64,000 nucleotides of DNA from Euglena gracilis (Eukaryota > Euglenida > Euglenophyceae > Euglenales), in the NCBI GenBank assembly GCA_039621445.1, contig CP154957.1, positions 16,112,947 to 16,176,946 of the forward strand, written 5' to 3'. The position numbers were made by a program, and so were the translations under genes. The notes below the pieces were generated by a model. That model was given only the letters and a program-made list of their open reading frames with translations, ran no database searches and had not been told where the DNA came from. This document shows, piece after piece, positions 12,685 to 21,199 of the stretch (positions are counted from its first letter, which is position 1; each line of letters opens with the position of its first letter).

Positions 12685-13927
12685 ATGCTGCCTGGGCGCG
12701 GACCTGGACCAGGTCCACCATGGCCGCAGCCTTCTGGCGCGCCATACCCCCAGTACCCTCAGTATGCTGAGGCCCCGATTCCGGGTGACCCACATGCTGA
12801 GAGGGTTTCAGCCCCGGTATTCGCCGCGGCTACCAGCAGCCGGTCCGCGTATGCGGTACCAGATCCATCTGCCGTCCAGCAGCCGGCACCTCAGCCACCA
12901 GTGCAGCGCAGATCGCGCCTGCCCCCGTATGCGGGAGAGATGATCTTCCGCTCTACGGAGACGTTGGAGCGGGCGATGTGTATGTGCGCACACCCCCCAA
13001 CGGAGCCCTTTATGCAAGCCCTTTGGGATGCATACTGTGCTCAGTTGTTGGTGGTAGCCAACACGCCTGTGGCTCAGTGGTGTCCGTGCGGTCAAGCCCT
13101 GATGACGGGGAGACGGTACTTCTCGTCCGCAGCCGATTCCGGCTTCGAACCCGGCGAAACCATGATGGACCTGGGCGTGTATGTGCCGCCCATGCTGCTA
13201 ACGCAGACGCCGGTGGGATCCCACACCGTGCATATGCGTGAGCACACGCCCCCACCGGTAGGTGAGGCTGTGCATGTACCACCTGGGATGACGAGAATTT
13301 TTGCTCGCCCGCCCTCGCCGCAGCGAATGCCGCCGCGCGAGCCGCCAGCGGAGCAATTTGTCTCGCGGTACGCAACGCACGCGGATTACCCGCGCGGCGC
13401 ACGCGTGCTCCCAGCCGGACAGTCGGACGTGCCCCCGGATGCATACGTCCAACACATGTTCATGCACTGGATGCCTCAGGCATCATCGGTCGCCCCTGTC
13501 CCTGGCGTTGAGCCACGGAGACAGGCGAGTGGTGGAGGATGAACCTCCCCACCGTGAGGCAGCCCGACCGTCTAGTGCAGCTCCTGTCCAGACTGGGGAT
13601 ATCCCCCGTCGGCAGGAGACTCCCTACTATCACATGGCACCTCCGGGAACCGAGCAGGATGAGCCTGCTCGGCATTTCCTGCAGGAGCCAGTATTCGCGT
13701 CTGAAGAACACCGGACGAGGTATTACTCCTCTCTGGCTGCCCTTCAGGGCCGTGGATACACCCCATACCATCCGTACCAGCCGCAGCTGCCGGTGGCAAC
13801 CCCGGTATTACCCGGTGAGCCCCCGGCAGGTGTGGCAGTATTACCTGCCACCCTGAAGCGCGACAGGACTACGGAGAACCTTACCCCACAGCCCAGGCGA
13901 CCCAGCCCACGGGACGCGGAGTGTGGC
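12685..13927 (+). CDS. Payload protein, N-terminal Pro-rich part (frameshifted)
   Basis: ATG at 12685 opens a 285-residue frame to TGA at 13542. The same protein seems to continue in the next frame from about 13515 to 13927. I recognise no family. The start is rich in Pro, Gly and Tyr (P-G-R-G-P-G-P-G-P-P-W-P), and the rest is mostly disordered-looking. The frame contains several Cys (M-C-M-C-A-H and W-C-P-C-G near 12978 and 13080). Hairpins such as 13652-13670 (7-bp stem, ATGAA loop) lie inside the reading frame. It sits in the env-like position after integrase, inside the LTRs. Confidence 0.6.
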
Positions 13928-15711
13928 GATGCAGGTGGAAGCCAGCCAGGATACCCCGGCTGGACGACCACCGGCAGAGGCACAGGTGGCGATGAGCCGT
14001 CCTGTTGCCGCTATGCCACCGCCGATCCCTCCGGTATGGAAGGAGCCGCGACCCCCTGCGTCGAAGCCAAGCCCACGCCAGGCTCCTAGCACGCGCCCAG
14101 CCACGCCATCACCGCGACGTGCAGCAGAGCGGCCAGGTCCCTCCCCAGAGATGGAATTGGAAGGAACCGAACCGACTCCTGCGGCACCGAGCGCCCGACC
14201 CTCTGGTATTCGCCAGACGGGAAAGGACACCGGCAGGGCCGAGGGCAAAGGCAAGGGAGAAGGCAAAGGCGTGGCCGGCAAAGGGAAGGGTGAGGGTAAA
14301 GGTAAGGGAACAGCACGTGAGGAGGAAGAAGAACCAGCAGAAGTCCTCTCGGACTTTGAGCATATGCTCAGGTTCAAGGAGGAGCTGGAGGACGAAGGCT
14401 GGCGAATGCAGCATGATTACCATGTTGCAGGAAACCGCCCCGTCACGCCTCCACAAGCAGTCATCGATGTGGTATTACGCCACACCGAGAACAGAGTCAG
14501 ACTATTCCATTACGGAATAGATCTGTACGCCTTCGAAGGTGAAGGTGGCAGACCTTTGCTGGATGCCCAGCCAGGTTTCTGGGAGCTCTGGTTTTGGCTG
14601 GGATACCCCTGCCAGAACTGGGGTCTCTTCAGCGACTCCACTGGTCGCAGTTACCTGCACCAGTTGGGTTTTCGGAACCAGCGTGTGTTCGCCCGAAGAC
14701 TGAAGGCAGTCTCCGACTGTATTCATACAGTCGGACCCCTCGGCGTGCAGTGGGAATTCTACCCACTGCACCCCGACATCGAACGCCTGATCGAGGTGTT
14801 GTGGTGCAACAACCTCCAGGTGTGGCTGGTGAGCCATTACGGCTCCACCTTCCGCGTTAAGCGTGTTTCCCTGGCTTACCCACAGAGGTATGACCTCTGT
14901 TGTAAGTACTGCCGGCAGGAATTTCCTGTCGACTTCTGGGGATTCGGCGTGCGCGGAAGTCCTCCACCGCCTCGGGATAACCCGGGCCTGGAGATGGGAC
15001 GCCGCATGCTTATGCATGTGTGCCGCGACGCCCCGGATGTCCAGGGCAAAAGTCGCCGCGTCCACAAGCAGCGTATTTTTATGCTGCAGCAGTTCTGGTG
15101 GCGAGCCTGGACCACCTATGTCATGGAGGTGTATATACATCTCCGTGACCCCCAGGACGATAGGCCTGGTATGGAAAGCCTGCCACCAGATTACGGTGAC
15201 GCCATCGAGGGTCCTCGTCGTCGGATTCTCGGCCACCTGCGCCCCAACTGGCACCTGGCTGATATCAGCCCGGAAGAACATTTGCGGCGACAGTTTGGCG
15301 GTACCCTCGACCGGGAGGTATTCCTCCCGCTGATGTGTCACCCGAAGGCCATCCTCGACCAGCGTATGCCGATTCTGGCATGCGTTCAGGAGTTCGAGGA
15401 GGGCTTTTTCGAGGTCTGGGAGGACACGCGTTACCGGGGCTTCCTGGGCCCGAACAGGCCTGCCATCGCCTGGGTGCAGCCATCATGGCCGCCACCCTGG
15501 CCCAACAACGCCAATAGCAGTACGCTGGCCTTTTACAGGCTGGCGGCCCAGGGATGCCGATGGCACCCCGACGATCCTCGTTCGCCCGAGGATCTGCGCG
15601 CCTTCATCGCCCCAGAGGATGAACCTCTGGCGCGAAGGAGACGTGAGGCGTCAGTCGCTTCCACCACCGCGATTCCGCGGCGGGAGGAACGCGACCGCAG
15701 CCCCTCCGTCA
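13923..15711 (+). CDS. Payload protein, core module A with CxxC...HVC
   Basis: About 596 residues belong to the element; the last few codons of the open frame (to 15725) come from the nested TIR element. No family is recognised. The first 120 residues are Pro/Ala-rich. Next comes a Lys-Gly repeat (G-K-G-K-G-E-G-K-G) and an acidic patch (about 14230-14340), then an aromatic-rich globular region to the end. That region contains C-C-K-Y-C about 14904-14918, followed by R-R-M-L-M-H-V-C about 15001-15024: a plausible zinc site whose L-M-H-V-C half recurs in module B. No transmembrane segment or signal peptide is seen, so it does not look like an envelope protein. In-frame hairpins include 14502-14520 and 15612-15630. 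Confidence 0.65.
15701..15711. other. 11-bp direct repeat CCCCTCCGTCA, left
   Basis: The same 11 bases occur at 16864-16874 on the far side of the TIR element. Its length fits a Mutator-type target duplication (commonly 9-11 bp). Joining across one copy keeps the payload frame open. Confidence 0.65.
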
Positions 15712-16863
15712 GTGGCAAACGGTAGACTGGGGGGGGGGGTCCTGGGTGGTCGGCCGACTAGGCCTGGTCGGCAGCTAGTCGGCGAGACGGGGGGGGGGGG
15801 TAGTCCTGGGTGGTCGGCCGACTAGTCGGCCGACCACCCACTCTAATGTAGTTACGGGCCAGTCTCGCCGACTTTTAAGCCCCCCCCTGAGAAAAAACTT
15901 TTGTCCAAATCAACCCAAAACCAGTCAAAACCCACCCAAATGGCTCCAGAACCCCCCAGTTGGGGGTGAATATGCAAAAAACTGGGGGCAAAATGTCCAT
16001 TTTGGGCCACTTTTGGTAAAAGAACACTTCTCCTCGTTGGATATTCAATATATAAGTCAAAATTTGCACAAAAAGGACTTAGCCCTCCAAGTATATTGCC
16101 AACATAGAAGGGATTTTGTTATTTGAGGGGGGGGTGCGGGGGGGCGGAGCCCCCCCCGCCTATGCCAAAGTGAGTCACAAAAACGACTTAGCCCCCGAGT
16201 ATGTTGCCAACATAGAAGGGATTTCGGTATCGGGGGGGGGGGGCGGGGGGGGCGAAGTCCCCCCGCCTATGCCAAAGTGAGCCACAAAAACGACTTAGCC
16301 CCCGAGTATGTTGCCAACATAGAAAGGATTTTGTTATCTGGGCTCGGGTGGGGGTGGAAGGGGGAGTTTTCAGCCTGTCCTGATGCAGAATGCTTGCATT
16401 TCTAAAGGATTTTCATGTAATCCCTGTTTCATCATTGGTTTTTTACCCCTCCGGACCCCACCAAGGGCCCACCGACCCCCCACCGACCAAAGATTTCCAT
16501 CTGAGGGTGTTCCTGTTGGTGTAAGGCACTTATTTGGATCCATCCGGACCATTTCCGGGTGGTTTGGGCCCGCCACACACCATTTTTATGACCACCGACT
16601 AGCCACCGACTAGTTTGCATACAATTTTCTTCATAAAAAGTCGGCGAGACTGGCCCGTAACTACATTAGAGTGGGTGGTCGGCCGACTAGTCCGCCGACC
16701 ACCCAGGACCCCCCCCCCCCTGTCTCGCCGACTAGCTGCCGACCAGGCCTAGTCGGCCGACCAATTGGGGGGTCGGCCGACTAGTCGGCCGACCACCCAG
16801 GCCCCCCCCCCCCAAGTCTACCGTTTGCCACTGACGACCCCCCCCCAGTCTACCGTCTAGGAC
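15712..16863. mobile_element. 1.15-kb Mutator-like non-autonomous TIR element
   Basis: The element has long, imperfect terminal inverted repeats (about 15712-15880 and 16640-16863). They contain G10-12 or C10-12 runs, GTCGGCCGACTAGTCGGCCGAC-like palindromes cut into shorter units, and the shared GGTAGACTGGGG end. The flanks are CCCCTCCGTCA repeats. I find no transposase frame. The interior holds a tandem repeat of about 108 bp. It interrupts the payload reading frame of the chromovirus and so inserted after it. The right end carries an extra, partly duplicated TIR, making the exact outer boundary less sure than the left one. Confidence 0.7.
16076..16345. repeat. Tandem repeat, about 108-bp unit, 2.5 copies
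   Basis: The phrase GACTTAGCCC...TTGCCAACATAGAA starts at 16076, 16185 and 16292. Each unit includes a G/C homopolymer palindrome followed by GCCTATGCCAAAGTGAG. The repeat lies inside the Mutator-like element. Confidence 0.85.
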
Positions 16864-17646
16864 CCCCTCCGTCACCATTCTGGCGGCAGCGCCGCCGTCT
16901 CCGACAGGAACGGCTGTATCCTTCGTCTCTGCCCCGCGAGCGGCAGGGGAACGATCGGTTTCCCCGGCTCCCGCGGCGGCTCCTGTCTGTCCACCGATAG
17001 TGGAGACCAGGAACTTCCTAAGGAGGAAGGTGAGAACGTGGAGGATATCCTCTACGCTGCTCTGCCTGCTCCGGCACAGCCTAGGCCAGACGAAGCACCC
17101 GCAGGGGATATACCTGTGGCTGCTACGCCTGTTCCAACGGCTGAGCCTCCAGCCGAGGTGACTGGTATGGTTGTCGAGGATATCCTCGAAGAACCTGCCA
17201 GTCCCACAGCACGCACCTCATTAGGAGGCCGTGTGCTCGGCGCCGTAGTCACTAGCATTACTGCCGTGGCTGCTGCACTAACGCCACGAGGTGGAGGCGT
17301 AGCATCAAGCTCCGCCGCTGAGGTCGTGGAGACACCAGATGTTGGTGTCCCCACACCCCCATCTCCGGCAGCAGTGCAACCACCATCAGGGGATGAACCC
17401 CAGCCGACAGAGCCATCTGTCGCACCGGCTACACCGGAGGATCAACCTCCCGTAGCACCTGCGCCAGCGGTTGTGGAGGATCAACCACCTAGACCGGATG
17501 TCGAAATGGAAGTGGACACGACCACCGACACCGCGCAGGGTCCCTGCCGTCCCGAGGACAATGGCAGAGTTTCTGGGAGCGCCAGCTCCTGTGGAAGCAC
17601 CGATTCCGGTGACGACCACAGTGCCAGGCCTCGTCGGACAGGATGA
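16864..17646 (+). CDS. Payload protein, low-complexity linker (frameshifted)
   Basis: After the nested element the payload continues as Ala/Pro/Val-rich sequence, first in the frame entering from module A. From about 17020 to 17646 it is in another frame, with E-D-I-L-Y-A-A-L-P-A-P, V-V-E-D-I-L-E-E-P and many E-D-Q-P-P repeats. No domain is recognised. Several phrases are encoded by palindromic DNA, for example GAGGATATCCTC at 17040 and 17175 and GGGGATGAACCCC near 17390. It probably links modules A and B in a single large product, but shifts near 17000 and 17550 break it here. Confidence 0.5.
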   Translation, partial: PLRHHSGGSAAVSDRNGCILRLCPASGRGTIGFPGSRGGSCLSTDSGDQELPKEEGENVEDILYAALPAPAQPRPDEAPAGDIPVAATPVPTAEPPAEVTGMVVEDILEEPASPTARTSLGGRVLGAVVTSITAVAAALTPRGGGVASSSAAEVVETPDVGVPTPPSPAAVQPPSGDEPQPTEPSVAPATPEDQPPVAPAPAVVEDQPPRPDVEMEVDTTTDTAQGPCRPEDNGRVSGSASSCGSTDSGDDHSARPRRTG

Positions 17647-19321
17647 ACCTGCTCGGCGCCGGCCGGCTGAACAACCCCAGGAACGTGTGCCGACCCCTCG
17701 GAGCGTCATGCGCGACCCAGCGGTCAGTATGCCCGCTTCGCCCAGACGGCAAACGTCTACTCCGGCACCATCGGCTCCTGATACCAGGAGTAAACCGCAG
17801 GCGTCGCCTCCTGATTCCGGGAGTGCGAAGCCGAAAGGAGGCAAACCGGGTGCTGCACCCTGTAGGCCCCCTGCCAAAGGCGGTGATGGGAAACCACCAC
17901 CGAAAGGTGGTGCTGGAGGTCAGACTGGCGGACAGCCGAAAGGCCCTACGACAATGCACGACTATTCGGCCGTTGCATCGTCCGGGTACGGCCAGAGCAA
18001 ACCGAAAGGTAAGGCTCGTGGCCGACAGGCCCAATCTTCCGCCGGATCGACGGATGAGGAGCAGGATGAACCTGCTTCACCTCCCGTGTCTGCGGATGCC
18101 CAGCTCTGGACCCAGGATATCCTGACCAGACTAGGCACCGTGGAAGAGAGGACGAAGAGACTGGCTGCTATTAGGCACCAGAAAGGGTCACTGAATCAAT
18201 GGATTCAGCCCCTCTTCGTCCGAGGAGAACCTTTCCACTATGTCCCGGAACATACCTGGACATTCTGGAACAGGCGCTCACCCAGAGTACTGGCACAGTA
18301 CTTTGGCGAGGACTGCGTGTTGGATTTCCAGCACGGCACGTCCTTTGCCTGGACGTGCACCGTGTGCCACCATGTGCGGCACAACCAACCGCTTATGCAT
18401 GTGTGCAAGCGGCAGGTGCAATCCTCGTGGTTCCATCACATGGCATATGTGCCGAACTGTGCGGCGCTCGTATGTGGCGAGTGCCTGAACGCCTCGAAGC
18501 ACAGCTTGAACTACTCCTACAGTGAGAATGCTCACGACAGGGATATCCCTGCCTTGTGCATCAACTGTATAGGAGGCAAGTTCGTGCAGACTGCTGATGG
18601 AGCAGTCACCACCATTGTCCCCCAGCACTGGGAGACACTGGAGAAGTGGAAGAAGGAGTACAAGCAGGTGGAAGGCCGCCTGAAGCACTCCGACTTCCGA
18701 AAGGTAGAAAGCTACCGCCACACGGGAATGGCCCGTGAGTTCCAGATCGACGCTGGGGCAATGCGCCTCGCCGTCGAGGAACACGCCAAGGTAAGAATGC
18801 CTTACCTCTGGACTGATGGCGACTGGGAGACACAGGTTTACCCCCTGTTCTCCAAGCGTCAGCATGGCGGATACGCCTTGCCACTGTGGCCTCCTGAAGA
18901 ACACGATTTGGTGGACTTCAGAGGTTGGTTGGCGGCTGTATTACGGCCCCATACCGCAAGAGCTCGGACAGCGATGTGGATGTATGACATCAACTTCAAG
19001 CAGACCCCGGGGATGCCCCCGCAGGTGCCTGCGAATCACCCCCGGATGAATTACATCATCTGGCCGGTGATGCTGCCCAGAATTTTCTGGGAGCAGCTCC
19101 AACGGTATCTTCAGCATCATGCTGAACGTACCAGGGAGAAGCTGCCGGATAATTGGATCAAGGACTGGGAGACCCCTTCCTTTGATGTCAACGATCCGGA
19201 GCTCAACACCATTCCTTTCCGTTCCCCACGCCAACTGGAGTTGGTTGAGGACCCATTAGGGGACCCCCAACACGACTACTGGCGTGAGGTGCGCGAACGC
19301 CCAGCCGATAAAGGCAGGTGA
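17471..19321 (+). CDS. Payload protein, core module B with Cys/His clusters
   Basis: The real protein probably enters this frame near 17550 and runs to TGA at 19319-19321. The family is unknown. A Pro/Ser/Lys-rich segment leads into a globular region from about 18120. Cys/His clusters follow: C-T-V-C-H-H and L-M-H-V-C near 18358-18411, C-G-E-C near 18474, C-I-N-C near 18562. These look like a two-zinc module, and L-M-H-V-C is shared with module A. The C-terminus is rich in Trp (W-L, I-W-P-V-M-L-P-R-I-F-W-E) and ends E-D-P-L-G-D-P-Q-H-D-Y-W-R. That C-terminus is conserved in the second family member at 25.45-25.72 kb, despite clear nucleotide divergence. This indicates the protein has been kept under selection. 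Confidence 0.7.
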   Translation: MWRINHLDRMSKWKWTRPPTPRRVPAVPRTMAEFLGAPAPVEAPIPVTTTVPGLVGQDEPARRRPAEQPQERVPTPRSVMRDPAVSMPASPRRQTSTPAPSAPDTRSKPQASPPDSGSAKPKGGKPGAAPCRPPAKGGDGKPPPKGGAGGQTGGQPKGPTTMHDYSAVASSGYGQSKPKGKARGRQAQSSAGSTDEEQDEPASPPVSADAQLWTQDILTRLGTVEERTKRLAAIRHQKGSLNQWIQPLFVRGEPFHYVPEHTWTFWNRRSPRVLAQYFGEDCVLDFQHGTSFAWTCTVCHHVRHNQPLMHVCKRQVQSSWFHHMAYVPNCAALVCGECLNASKHSLNYSYSENAHDRDIPALCINCIGGKFVQTADGAVTTIVPQHWETLEKWKKEYKQVEGRLKHSDFRKVESYRHTGMAREFQIDAGAMRLAVEEHAKVRMPYLWTDGDWETQVYPLFSKRQHGGYALPLWPPEEHDLVDFRGWLAAVLRPHTARARTAMWMYDINFKQTPGMPPQVPANHPRMNYIIWPVMLPRIFWEQLQRYLQHHAERTREKLPDNWIKDWETPSFDVNDPELNTIPFRSPRQLELVEDPLGDPQHDYWREVRERPADKGR

Positions 19322-20147
19322 GGTGTCTGTGAGCGCCAATGGGGCGTTCAGCACCCTCGTCAGGTATTCGCCTGACACCCTGTTTGGGTATTCGCCCGAA
19401 CAACCCCTTCGAAGACCCTTTGAGGTATTCGCCGCTAGTAAGTTCCCACCGGGATGCTGCCATGTGCAGGATTCCGTGCGCATGCATGCACACCCCTCTC
19501 CCCTCTCCCCTCTCGCGGGCGTGCGACACGCAGCGCACAGGGCCGACGGCCTCTTTTCCTTTCCCTTGCTTTTCTTTTCGGCCGTTTGAGGGCTTAAGGC
19601 TGCCAGACAGCACAACTTTTCTGGCCTAAGCCAACCCCCCACTCCTCTCTACTTTCCCCCCGGGGCAAATGCTGTCGCCGGCAGTTGGTTTTGTAGAGTA
19701 GGATTTCCTTTTGCGTGGTCAGGTTTGACTGGCCATGCGCCCTGCCCAGGTTTGACTGGTCAGATGCCCCCTCCTTCCACACCCTCCCCATGGGTTTTCC
19801 TGGAATGCCCATGGACCCAACCCCAAGTGCCTTGGGCACACCCAAACTGGGTGGATGGGTTTGCTTGGCAACCTGGAAAAGGAAACCTGCCAGCCCCATT
19901 TTCCCCAATGGGCTATAATATACTATATACCCGTAAGTCACCGCAGAATAGGTGAAACCATTTTGCGCGTTTTGGGATTTTTGGGTCCCCTCCTTTCCGC
20001 CCCCCCTTGAGTGGACCCCTGTGCGACGGAAAGGGCCCCTGTGGATGCGCCAGGGTGCACCTCCCACAGACCAGGTCTGTGTCCGAAATCCTTGTGGCCA
20101 GAATGCCTGGTCCAAAGGGGAAATCGGGCATAGCCCTGGGAGGGGGA
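19322..20147 (+). other. 3' untranslated region and polypurine tract of the chromovirus
   Basis: No gene is seen. The start holds GGTATTCGCC hairpins (19361-19430). The part from about 19580 is similar to 26090-26632 in the related fragment (shared GCTGTCGCCGGCAG, GGCCTAAGCCA and AAATCGGGC motifs). Bases 20138-20147, GGGAGGGGGA, form the polypurine tract abutting the 3' LTR. Confidence 0.75.
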
Positions 20148-20465
20148 TGTGTACCAGGCGTATGCTTCTGTCCCCTTCCGTTGAGGAAGTTAGGATGGAA
20201 GCAGATCCTATTAGGATTTCCTAATGGGTGCCCCTTCTCTCTCCACAGGTGGTATTCTTTTATATTCTGTTTGTCTTTCCTTTTCTCCGGACCAGACTTG
20301 GTTATCCAGTCCGTCCTCCCTGCGTTGCTCCGTGCTTTGCTTCTTGGGAAGTGGGAAAAGGGTTTTTACTGTTACTCTGATTTTCAGTTCCCAAGTAGGT
20401 GCGCCAAGGCGAAAGCGAAGGCTTTTGGGAATTGGGAAAGGGGAATTGGGAATCAGACGTACACT
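20148..20465 (+). repeat. 3' LTR of the chromovirus
   Basis: The 318-bp LTR starts TGTGTACC and ends GTACACT. It is nearly identical to 2878-3185, apart from a 10-bp insertion near 20290 and a few point changes. Confidence 0.9.
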
Positions 20466-20470
20466 ATAAT
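20466..20470. other. Target site duplication ATAAT, right copy
   Basis: This matches 2873-2877 exactly and directly follows the 3' LTR. Confidence 0.85.
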
Positions 20471-20938
20471 GCCTCTAACTGTTGGACAAAAAATGTGGAT
20501 GCAAATCAAGTTCCCCCCGCACCCAGTTTTGGGCCCAATGCCCATGGGGGGGAGGACGAGGCAAGGGGGGCGGGACGACCAATTTTAATGACAAAGGTTG
20601 GGAAACTGCCCAAGGAAAGAATGGTGGCCAACGGTTCAGGGGCAGAACTTTTGTTCAAGTGCCCCCAGCGCAAAATTTGTTTCAGAAAAAATTTGCGCCA
20701 CAGTCAAACATTTTTGTGGACAAAGTCCAGCGATTTTTTGGGTCAAAGTGCCAAAGGTGTTGAAGCTTTTTACGGGAACAAACCTGGAGGGGGGGTGGAC
20801 TTGACTTTTGCATCCGTGCTTCATACGAAATATGGTCAAGACCCCACCACGTGTGAACGAAATTTGGAGTATGCCGATTCTCGCACAAAAATGACAATTT
20901 CCAAAACCCAACTTTTGCAGCCCCCAGAATTTTTATAA
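20471..20938 (+). pseudogene. Gag-like gene, 3' part after the insertion
   Basis: The frame continues from 2877 across the insertion: it completes the knuckle (A-S-N-C-W-T-K) and runs about 155 codons to TAA at 20938. The rest is Lys/Gly-rich without a recognised domain (one C-P-Q-R-K-I-C pair at about 20660). There is no protease or RT downstream. It probably represents the end of a Gag, or a domesticated or decayed fragment. Confidence 0.45.
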
Positions 20939-21199
20939 AAATTCCCCGAAGCGGCCTCATGAAGGACCGTGATTTTTTGAAAGGGCTAATTTTTTTGGAG
21001 GTTGATTTTTGTCAATGTAGTCCCTTTGACTACAAAAAGCCCACTCGTATGTGGGAAATCGTGGAGGGTTTGCCAATCCGTTTTTGGCCGTTTTTTTTGT
21101 GAAAGTTCACCATCCCCGGGTCCAGAGGACATTTTCAACCTTTTGGTGGAAACATTTTTGGTGGGACGTCACATAAAGAATACCGAGTCCCACATTTGC

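Larger units (their letters stand above)
2878..20465 (+). mobile_element. 17.6-kb Ty3/gypsy chromovirus with extra payload ORFs
   Basis: This is a complete LTR retrotransposon. In order it has 5' LTR (2878-3185), primer binding site, gag, protease, RT-RNase H, integrase with chromodomain, about 6 kb of additional coding sequence, polypurine tract, and 3' LTR (20148-20465), flanked by ATAAT. The two LTRs differ by one 10-bp indel and a few substitutions, so insertion is fairly recent. The body nevertheless carries two in-frame stops and several frameshifts, and a 1.15-kb TIR element at 15712-16863. Most Ty3/gypsy elements are 5-12 kb; even without the nested element this one is about 16.4 kb, because of the payload. 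Short perfect hairpins occur throughout the body, including the payload. A truncated relative at 25.45-27.06 kb shares payload, 3' untranslated region and LTR. Confidence 0.9.

Noticed and set aside
14502-15341. 279-codon minus-strand frame opposite the payload
   Set aside because: It lies entirely opposite payload module A. The plus frame has the coherent composition and the module B relationship; the minus frame has none.
12685-19321. Payload as an envelope gene
   Set aside because: No signal peptide, transmembrane segment, furin-like site or heptad fusion region is visible.
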